A stretch of DNA of 8,149 nucleotides from Anaerolineales bacterium UBA2232. GTDB taxonomy: Bacteria; Chloroflexota; Anaerolineae; UBA2200. Below are positions 1 through 5,095 of this stretch, piece by piece. Made by a program: the position numbers and the translations under genes. Below the pieces are notes generated by a model that did not search any database, was not told where the DNA came from, and saw only the letters and a program-made list of their open reading frames with translations. The DNA lies in assembly GCA_002348045.1 (NCBI GenBank), contig DDYO01000273.1:1-8149 (forward strand), given 5' to 3'. Position 1 is the stretch's first letter; each line of letters starts with the position of its first letter.

Positions 1-29
1 GAGAGTGTGGAATAAGCTCGGGGGTGGTT
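1..29 (+). repeat. Left terminal inverted repeat of the IS
   Basis: Bases 1-16 are an exact inverted copy of 1423-1438. With five mismatches (positions 17-19, 24 and 25) the match runs to base 29. It lies at the transposase 3' end. The repeat begins at the very first base of the window. Confidence 0.9.
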
Positions 30-62
30 AAGCTACCCGTCTGAAAGGCAGAAACAGGCGGC

Positions 63-179
63 TTAGACGTTCCCGAAGATGACTTTGAGCGTCAGGCCGT
101 AGCTGGCGAACACCAGATCAGTCCGGTGAAGGCGTTTGAGCAAGCTCTTGGGAGACGGTCGACCCTTGCATTCCTTCAC
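63..179 (-). CDS. Small hypothetical ORF overlapping the transposase stop
   Basis: A 38-codon frame starts at GTG (179-177), overlaps the transposase TGA stop as GTGA, and ends at TAA (65-63). The protein begins VKECKGRPSPKSLL and ends GLTLKVIFGNV. It is basic near its start and hydrophobic near its end, with no recognised domain. The same frame is open further upstream, back to a TGA inside the transposase end, so it may be a displaced C-terminal tail of an ancestral transposase and not a separate gene. The GTGA overlap would allow translational coupling. It could equally be a chance frame in the 3' part of the element. Confidence 0.25.
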   Translation of the reverse strand: MKECKGRPSPKSLLKRLHRTDLVFASYGLTLKVIFGNV

Positions 180-1345
180 TGGACGCACTCCGCCCAAGGC
201 AACCTGGTGGGTGGTAGCACCTCAGCCCTCCCTCCCTTGGCCTGCGGCCGGAAGGTTACCCCAGTCAGGAGCTTGACCATGCGTTTGACATTGTGAACCA
301 GGAAAGTGAAGAGGGCTTGCAAGCGGTAGCGAGCCAACCCCAGATACCGACAGCGCCCAAAGCCGTGCCAGCGCTTGACGATGCCATAGGTCTGTTCAAC
401 CCGGTAGCGCTGTTGTACCGCTGCCTGGTACACCGGGCTGGCTAGCAGCTCCAGCCAACGCTGCTTGCTGGCATCCTTCTTGGTGGTGCGTTCGTTCCTG
501 AGAATCATGGCGCTGCACAGTCCCTCTTGCTCCAGCCGCTCGTGGATGTCCGTATCGTCGTAGGCTTTGTCCCCGGTGTACGTCGTGGTAGGCAAGTTCA
601 GGGACCGGTCTTGCTCCCGCAGTCCAGTAAACGCCTTGTTGTCCGCAGCATTGCCCGTGGTCACCGTCAAACTCGTCACGATGCCGGTCTGAGCATTCAC
701 CGACGTGTGCGTCTTGTAGCCCCGGTAGCGGATGTCTTTCACACTCGTCTCGCCATCTGCCTCCACCACCCGCCGCTTCCCCTTGTGCACCACCTTGGCC
801 TCTGGATCACGCGGCCTCCCCCCTCGGTCTTGGCGCTCCCGATCCTTGCCCTGATCCACGTTCGCCTGCGTATGTACGCTGTCCAGCACCTGCAGCTCTC
901 CAAACTGCACCCCCAGCTTGATCCCCTCACGAATCATCGCATCAAAACTGCCTTGCAGGACCTTCCAACCTCCATCTTGCAGCAGCCGCCTCTTGAACGC
1001 CGTCAGTGTCGAATGGTCCGGCGCTGGTTCGTCCACCGCTATCCCCAAGAACCACTTCACCAGCATGTTGAGGTCCGCCAACTCCTCCATGGATCGCTCC
1101 GAGACATTGTACAGGTACGACAAGAACAGCATCTTGAAGATCAATACCGGCTCGTACGGACGGCGCCCAATCAACCCTTTGCCCTTGTACAACTCAATGA
1201 ACCCCACCGTCTTGGCCTCCCAGTCGAACATCTGGGCCAAGACCACCAGAAAGTGTCCAGCATGACGCTTCACCACTCGATCGTAGGCCAGATCACCAAA
1301 GAACGAGCCCTTGCCCGCTTCGTGATAACGTGGTACTGGAGACAT
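176..1345 (-). CDS. IS5-family DDE transposase
   Basis: This enzyme catalyses cut-and-paste or copy transposition of the surrounding element by binding its terminal repeats and cleaving with a DDE metal site. Numbering here is from an in-frame GTG at 1354, which lies inside the Shine-Dalgarno sequence. The N-terminal DUF772-like part (about residues 60-125) carries FKMLFLSYLYNVSERSMEEL and DHSTLTAFKRRL. The catalytic residues are D158 (VLDSVHTQA), D262 (GDKAYDD) and E320 in RYRVEQTYGIVK, which fits the R(3)E(6)K signature of the IS5 group. A basic insert (GKDRERQDRGGRPRDPEAK) lies between the first two acids. I start the gene at ATG 1345, three codons later, because AGGAGG at 1359-1354 is 8 nt upstream of it. 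That gives 389 residues, a full-length protein with no internal stop or frameshift. Confidence 0.92.
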   Translation of the reverse strand: MSPVPRYHEAGKGSFFGDLAYDRVVKRHAGHFLVVLAQMFDWEAKTVGFIELYKGKGLIGRRPYEPVLIFKMLFLSYLYNVSERSMEELADLNMLVKWFLGIAVDEPAPDHSTLTAFKRRLLQDGGWKVLQGSFDAMIREGIKLGVQFGELQVLDSVHTQANVDQGKDRERQDRGGRPRDPEAKVVHKGKRRVVEADGETSVKDIRYRGYKTHTSVNAQTGIVTSLTVTTGNAADNKAFTGLREQDRSLNLPTTTYTGDKAYDDTDIHERLEQEGLCSAMILRNERTTKKDASKQRWLELLASPVYQAAVQQRYRVEQTYGIVKRWHGFGRCRYLGLARYRLQALFTFLVHNVKRMVKLLTGVTFRPQAKGGRAEVLPPTRLPWAECVQ

Positions 1346-1409
1346 CCTGATCACCTCCTATCCGCCCCTTCACCCTAATCAGACTAGCCCATTACGGCGC
1401 TTTAAGCCA

Positions 1410-1438
1410 AACCTGCCCCTGACTTATTCCACACTCTC
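1410..1438 (-). repeat. Right terminal inverted repeat of the IS
   Basis: This is the inverted copy of bases 1-29: the outer 16 bases are identical and 24 of 29 match overall. It lies upstream of the transposase start. The element ends at 1438, 14 bp before the -35 box of the chelatase promoter. Confidence 0.9.
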
Positions 1439-1452
1439 ATCCTCGCCAATGC

Positions 1453-1481
1453 TTGACTTCCGCCGTACCCTGGCGTATACT
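1453..1481 (+). promoter_or_regulatory. Sigma-A/sigma-70 promoter for the chelatase operon
   Basis: TTGACT (1453-1458) and TATACT (1476-1481) are each one base from consensus and are separated by the optimal 17 bp. Transcription would start near 1488, giving a leader of about 30 nt before the ATG at 1518. The -35 box begins 14 bp beyond the end of the insertion sequence. The core promoter therefore lies outside the element, while anything originally upstream of it has been replaced by the element. Confidence 0.75.
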
Positions 1482-1501
1482 GAACCCTGCTGACCCCCTG
1501 C

Positions 1502-1506
1502 AAGGA
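1502..1506 (+). promoter_or_regulatory. Ribosome-binding site of the chelatase gene
   Basis: AAGGA at 1502-1506 lies 11 nt upstream of ATG 1518, slightly longer than ideal. An in-frame TGA at 1491 closes the frame upstream, and there is no other ATG in between, which fixes 1518 as the likely start. Confidence 0.6.
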
Positions 1507-1517
1507 TACGAGTACAG

Positions 1518-2621
1518 ATGATCATCTTCCCCTTTACGGCGATCGTCGGCCAAGACAAGATGAAGCGTGCCTTAATCCTGAACGCCATTAGTCCGCAAAT
1601 CGGCGGAGTACTGATTCGAGGCGAACGGGGTACTGCCAAATCAACTGCTGCCCGGGCTTTGGCCGCACTGCTTCCGGACATCGATGTCGTTCGAGATTGC
1701 CGCTTCGGCTGTGACCCCGACTCCAGGGATGCCCTCTGCGACGATTGCCGAACCCTCCTTGACCAAGTAACGGAGCTGCCCCGTGCCGTACGCCGCACAC
1801 AGTTCGTCGACTTACCCGTGAGCGCCACAGAGGACCGCGTAGTGGGCACACTGGATATTGAACTCGCGATCAAGAAGGGTGAAAGGCATTTCGAGCCCGG
1901 TGTGCTGGCAGCTGCCCACCGTGGGCTGCTTTATGTGGATGAGGTGAACCTCCTTGATGATCATGTCGTGGACCTTCTCCTGGACTCGGCTGCCATGGGC
2001 GTCAACGTGGTTGAGCGGGAAGGAATCTCCTTTTCCCACCCCGCGCGATTCATCCTCGTCGGAACGATGAATCCTGAAGAAGGCGAGTTGCGGCCGCAGC
2101 TTCTGGATCGGTTTGCCCTCTGCGTGGAGATCAGAAGCATACCGGACCTTGCCCAACGGGTGGAGATTGTTCAGAGACGTCTGGCTTATGAGCGGAGTCC
2201 TGCGCGTTTCTATGAGCAGTGGCAGCCTCAGGAACAAGCCCTTTCGCGGCGCATCGCTAGAGCCCAGCTCTCCCTGGCCGATGTCACGTATGACGAACAG
2301 GATCTCTACCACATTGCCGCGCTCACGTCCGAGTTTCAGGTGGACGGACACCGTGCCGACATTGTCATCCTCAAGACCGCGATGGCGCATGCGGCTTTTG
2401 AGGGAAGGTCCGCTGTGGACCAGGTGGACATCCTTCTTGCTGCCGAACTGGCCCTGCCGCACCGCCTGAGGAAGAAGCCTTTTCAGGAGGCAGAGCTGCA
2501 GTTTGAGGCTCTGGAGCGGCGCTTGGAGCAGGTTCATGCCGAGTTGCCTGCCGAAGCAGCGACGACCACCGTCTCGGACCCTGTAAAAAAAAAGGCCTTG
2601 ACGGGTCCACCGAGTCCATAG
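1518..2621 (+). CDS. chlI: Mg/Co-chelatase AAA+ ATPase subunit (ChlI-like); N-terminal half of a frameshifted ChlD
   Basis: This is the AAA+ motor that, with a D-type and an H/CobN-type subunit, drives ATP-dependent insertion of Mg2+ or Co2+ into a tetrapyrrole in the cytoplasm. Visible motifs are Walker A GERGTAKS (35-42), Walker B LLYVDE (137-142), a sensor-1 region GTMNPEEGELRPQLLDRF (182-199) and sensor 2 GHRAD (277-281). All look catalytically intact. Four cysteines (C61, C65, C74, C77; CX3CX8CX2C) sit in the loop after the P-loop helix, a possible metal or redox site. The 367 residues are close to the usual BchI/ChlI size of about 340-360. The last codons contain A9 and a slippery A AAA AAG, followed by eight codons and TAG at 2619. 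A -1 shift there joins this frame to the VWA frame downstream, giving a 673-residue ChlD. Mg versus Co cannot be told from this window. Confidence 0.93.
   Translation: MIIFPFTAIVGQDKMKRALILNAISPQIGGVLIRGERGTAKSTAARALAALLPDIDVVRDCRFGCDPDSRDALCDDCRTLLDQVTELPRAVRRTQFVDLPVSATEDRVVGTLDIELAIKKGERHFEPGVLAAAHRGLLYVDEVNLLDDHVVDLLLDSAAMGVNVVEREGISFSHPARFILVGTMNPEEGELRPQLLDRFALCVEIRSIPDLAQRVEIVQRRLAYERSPARFYEQWQPQEQALSRRIARAQLSLADVTYDEQDLYHIAALTSEFQVDGHRADIVILKTAMAHAAFEGRSAVDQVDILLAAELALPHRLRKKPFQEAELQFEALERRLEQVHAELPAEAATTTVSDPVKKKALTGPPSP
2585..2616 (+). promoter_or_regulatory. Predicted programmed -1 frameshift site (A9 run, slippery A AAA AAG)
   Basis: Nine A's (2585-2593) followed by G place A AAA AAG (2588-2594) exactly in the zero frame of the ATPase gene. 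This is the same heptamer used by E. coli dnaX. A slip of one base back reads on from 2594 with no stop until 3536, straight into the VWA domain. Five nt downstream, 2600-2616 can fold into a small bulged hairpin (GACGG with CCG and GTC, loop GTCCA), a possible stimulator but a weak one. I see no good Shine-Dalgarno-like stimulator upstream. RNA polymerase slippage on A9 (adding one A) would give the same fusion. Programmed frameshifting in chlD genes, yielding both small and medium chelatase subunits, has been reported in other prokaryotes. A sequencing indel in the homopolymer is the main alternative. Confidence 0.75.
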
Positions 2622-2659
2622 CCTCATCGGCACTAGCTCCGACGCCATTCAAGGGCCAC

Positions 2660-3538
2660 ATGGCGGATGGCATGCCCACAGCCTATATTCGTGACGCTGG
2701 CACGCCGGTTCCTGTTGGGCCGGTCTTTCAACCCCGTCGACTGGACACCCCCCTGGACCGCATGGTGCGCACCGGGCACGGCAAGCGCAGCTTTACGCGC
2801 ACCAAAGGGAAGCGGGGGCGCTACGTCAGCAGTCGCGACGCTCAGCGCAAGTTTGTGGACATCGCCTTTGACGCCACTTTCCGGCAGGCTGCCCCCCATC
2901 AGTTAGGCCGCTCGCATCCCGGCACCGCGCTCGCCCTGGAAGCCTCGGACCTTCGCCGCAAGGTCCGGGTCCGCAAGGCTGCCAACCTCGTGGTTTTTGT
3001 GGTTGACGCCAGTTGGTCCATGGCCGCCGCTGAGCGCATGAGCGCTACCAAGGGAGCGATCTTGTCACTGCTCATGGATGCCTATCAGAAACGGGACCGC
3101 GTTGGACTTGTCACCTTCCAGAAAGAATCTGCGGTTCTTCGCCTGCCGCCTACCTCCAGTGTCGAGCTGGCCAAAAAGATCCTCACGGATATCCCAGTCG
3201 GCGGCAAGACTCCTCTGTCTGCAGGGCTCCTGATGGCCCACGACGTGTTGTTGCGGGAGCGCCGCCGGGACCCCGAAGTCATGCCCCTGCTGATCTTGCT
3301 CACCGATGGAGCCGGTAATGTATCCATGACGGGGCTCCCGGCACAGGAGGAGGCGCAGGGCATTGCCGACCAGATTAGGCGCAGCGGCATCCGTGCTGTG
3401 GTAATCAACACTGAGCACGAGTCTCTGGATCGCGGACTAGCCCGCTCCCTGGCGGACAAGATGGGCGCTCCCTGTTACACCCTGCGGCAACTCGGGGCAC
3501 AAGAGCTGTACCGTACGGTGCGCGATGAGCTTGGCTGA
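2660..3538 (+). CDS. chlD: VWA-domain (C-terminal) part of the Mg/Co-chelatase D subunit, read by -1 frameshift
   Basis: This is the integrin I/VWA half of the ChlD/BchD/CobT-type medium subunit, which bridges the ATPase ring and the large catalytic subunit. Counting from ATG 2660, the MIDAS metal site is complete: DASWS (116-120), T184 in GGKTPL, and D216 in LTDG. Before it is the conserved basic segment GKRSFTRTKGKRGRYVSSRD (41-60), typical of ChlD. The frame is open without stops from the slippery site, and codons 2594-2659 encode an S/A/P-rich linker like that of ChlD. The natural product is therefore probably the 673-residue fusion starting at 1518. Independent initiation at ATG 2660 is possible but poorly supported: AAGGG is only 4 nt upstream. 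The gene ends inside the start of the transporter gene. Confidence 0.9.
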   Translation: MADGMPTAYIRDAGTPVPVGPVFQPRRLDTPLDRMVRTGHGKRSFTRTKGKRGRYVSSRDAQRKFVDIAFDATFRQAAPHQLGRSHPGTALALEASDLRRKVRVRKAANLVVFVVDASWSMAAAERMSATKGAILSLLMDAYQKRDRVGLVTFQKESAVLRLPPTSSVELAKKILTDIPVGGKTPLSAGLLMAHDVLLRERRRDPEVMPLLILLTDGAGNVSMTGLPAQEEAQGIADQIRRSGIRAVVINTEHESLDRGLARSLADKMGAPCYTLRQLGAQELYRTVRDELG

Positions 3539-4451
3539 GCATGGACCGCCCCGCCGCACCCAGCTTTTGGCCGATGGTCTTTTGTTGCTAGTCACCCTGA
3601 TCTGGGGCAGCACCTTTGTGCTGGTGAAGCAGTCCGTGGCGCAGTTCCCCGTGTACGCCTTTCTCAGTCTGCGGTTCTCTTTGGGCACCCTGGTGCTGCT
3701 CGTTTTGTTTGGCCAGCGGCTGCGGTACCTGACTAGGGCCGCCATCCGCGCGGGCGTGTGGATCGGGCTGTTCCTCTTTGGTGGCTACGCTCTGCAGACC
3801 ACCGGGCTGCTTCACACCACAGCATCCAAGGCGGGATTCATCACGGGTCTCTCCGTGGTTTTTGTGCCAGTCCTTTCAGCAGTGATGCTGAGACGGATCC
3901 CGGGACGTCTTCCCCTTCTCGGGGTCATGTTGGCGACAGTCGGGTTAGCATTCCTAACCCTGGGACACGATCTCCGCCCGAACAGCGGAGATGTCATTGT
4001 CCTGGGCTGCGCGATCTGCTTTGCCCTGCATATCACTGCCGTAAGCAAGTATGCGCCGTACACCGATGCACTTGCCCTGACAACCTTGCAGGTAGGTGTG
4101 GTAGCCGTACTGAGCGCGGCAGCATCCTTACTGACAGAACGGCTGCCGGGACCCGTCAGCATGGCGACGTTTTGGGCTGCGGCGTTCACCGGAGTTCTCG
4201 CCACTGCCCTCGCCTTTGCCATCCAGAACAGCGTTCAGTCGTTCACGACGCCGACTCACACTGCACTGATCTTCGCCGCCGAGCCGGTATTTGCTGCGTT
4301 GTTCGGCTTTCTTCTTGCCGGCGAGCGCCTGACCGGTTCTGCATTGCTGGGCTGTGCCCTTATACTGGTAGGCATGTTGGTCGCCGAAGTGCGACCCACA
4401 GCCCATTTCGCCGAATCTCAACCCGAACGGAAGGGGGCAACGCTATCATGA
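3525..4451 (+). CDS. DMT-superfamily transporter, EamA type
   Basis: This is an inner-membrane permease of the drug/metabolite transporter superfamily. The 308 residues contain about ten hydrophobic segments in two EamA repeats (about residues 15-140 and 150-285). Typical features are LIWGSTFVLVKQ near the start, TASKAGFITGLSVVFVPVLSA in the first repeat, and AEPVFAALFGFLLAGERLTG then GCALILVGML near the end. The N-terminus before the first segment is short, with a PPRRTQ stretch, and the tail is hydrophilic. The substrate is unknown, since the family exports amino acids, metabolites and drugs. ATG 3525 overlaps the chelatase stop by 14 bp, so translation is probably coupled. The Shine-Dalgarno sequence is weak, which fits coupling. 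The gene ends in an ATGA overlap with the next gene. Confidence 0.9.
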   Translation: MSLAEHGPPRRTQLLADGLLLLVTLIWGSTFVLVKQSVAQFPVYAFLSLRFSLGTLVLLVLFGQRLRYLTRAAIRAGVWIGLFLFGGYALQTTGLLHTTASKAGFITGLSVVFVPVLSAVMLRRIPGRLPLLGVMLATVGLAFLTLGHDLRPNSGDVIVLGCAICFALHITAVSKYAPYTDALALTTLQVGVVAVLSAAASLLTERLPGPVSMATFWAAAFTGVLATALAFAIQNSVQSFTTPTHTALIFAAEPVFAALFGFLLAGERLTGSALLGCALILVGMLVAEVRPTAHFAESQPERKGATLS

Positions 4452-4930
4452 TTGAAGGGGTCCGTGCCAGGAAGTTGATCGACGGAGTGAAGGTTCGCAA
4501 GCTGCGTCTCATTCCCGACGAGCGGGGGTATTTGATGGAGATGCTGCGCAGCGACTGGGAGGAGTATGAGCAGTTTGGCCAAACCTATATCACCGCAGTG
4601 TACCCAGGTGCGGTGAAGGCCTGGCACTATCATCAGAACCAGAATGACCACTTTGTGTGCGTGCACGGGATGGCCAAAGTGGTTCTCTACGATGCTCGAG
4701 AGGACTCACCCACCCATGGTGAAGTCAACGAGTTCTTTATGGGTGATAGGAATCCCCTGCTGGTCAAGATCCCCAGGGGGGTCTACCATGGCTTCAAGGG
4801 CATCAGCGAAGACATCACCCTGATCGTCAATGTCCCCACCCAGCTTTATCGCTACGACCAGCCTGATGAGTACCGAGTCCCTGCCCACAGCGGGGATATT
4901 CCTTACGACTGGGCACGCAAAGACGGCTAG
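4448..4930 (+). CDS. RmlC-like dTDP-4-dehydrorhamnose 3,5-epimerase family protein (cupin)
   Basis: A 160-residue cupin of the dTDP-sugar 3,5-epimerase family, acting on nucleotide sugars in the cytoplasm if the family role holds. Recognisable parts are PDERGYLMEML (23-33), the active-site strand VKAWHYHQNQNDHFVCVHG (56-74) with H60 in the place of the RmlC catalytic base, VVLYDARED (78-86), IPRGVYHGFKG (108-118) and the tail DEYRVP to IPYDW (140-155). It belongs to the shorter subgroup (about 150-160 residues) and not the roughly 180-residue RmlC, and the usual G-L-H-Y-Q is A-W-H-Y-H here, so the exact substrate may differ. No rmlA, B or D lies in the window. The start ATG 4448 overlaps the transporter stop (ATGA), with AAGGGGG about 10 nt upstream. 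The same frame is open far upstream, but that stretch lies over the transporter and is not coding. Confidence 0.87.
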   Translation: MIEGVRARKLIDGVKVRKLRLIPDERGYLMEMLRSDWEEYEQFGQTYITAVYPGAVKAWHYHQNQNDHFVCVHGMAKVVLYDAREDSPTHGEVNEFFMGDRNPLLVKIPRGVYHGFKGISEDITLIVNVPTQLYRYDQPDEYRVPAHSGDIPYDWARKDG

Positions 4931-5095
4931 TCACCCAACTGCGGGCAAATAGTGCCGGCTGCGCCCAGCGCACTGGATGAGGCTGGTCGGGCGCTACACG
5001 GCCCCCGGAAGTCGGCCGTCAGCCAATACACAGGCAGACGCTACACCACCTTCGGGTAGTTGAGCGCGCTGGAGCGGGCGGCCATCGGCCAATCC
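4931..5095. other. Convergent intergenic region
   Basis: This is the 165-bp gap between the ends of the plus-strand chelatase operon and the minus-strand methyltransferase operon. Apart from the hairpin at 4951-4974 it holds several GGCC-rich short inverted matches but no gene, promoter or repeat that I can support. Confidence 0.6.
4951..4974. terminator. Bulged hairpin in the convergent gap, possible bidirectional terminator
   Basis: AGTGC (4951-4955) pairs with GCACT (4970-4974), and GCTG (4958-4961) with CAGC (4966-4969), around a CGCC loop, with a 2-nt bulge at 4956-4957. That is nine base pairs, mostly GC. It lies 20 nt after the cupin stop and before the minus-strand operon end. There is no T-run after it on the plus strand and only a short ATTT on the minus strand, so a classical intrinsic terminator is not certain. 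Confidence 0.4.

Larger units (their letters stand above)
1..1438 (-). mobile_element. Complete IS5-type insertion sequence
   Basis: The element is bounded by perfect 16-bp terminal inverted repeats: GAGAGTGTGGAATAAG at 1-16 and its complement at 1423-1438. Similarity extends to about 29 bp with 24 matches. Between the repeats lies one intact DDE transposase on the minus strand, filling most of the element. A length near 1.4 kb with a single transposase gene fits the IS5 group. The right end is followed by the chelatase promoter. The left end is the first base of the window, so the target-site duplication cannot be checked. The subgroup within IS5 is not assigned. With intact ends and an intact gene the copy looks recent or still functional, which is an inference. 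Confidence 0.9.

Noticed and set aside
527..1378. Long plus-strand open frame of 283 codons
   Set aside because: It is antisense to the intact transposase, has no recognisable domain, and is rich in H, R, L and P as expected from the shadow of a GC-rich gene.
1439..1450. Target-site duplication of the insertion sequence
   Set aside because: The left flank is outside the window, so no direct repeat can be compared.
1812..2648. Long minus-strand open frame opposite the chelatase ATPase
   Set aside because: Antisense shadow: the plus strand carries clear Walker motifs and a promoter.
2660..2662. Independent start for the VWA protein as the main product
   Set aside because: Only a weak, close AAGGG lies upstream, whereas the slippery site and the open -1 frame explain the layout better. 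Kept as a minor possibility.
3758..4447. Upstream in-frame extension of the cupin gene to 390 codons
   Set aside because: The extension covers the DMT transporter in another frame and has no protein-like features. The cupin starts at ATG 4448 with a Shine-Dalgarno sequence.
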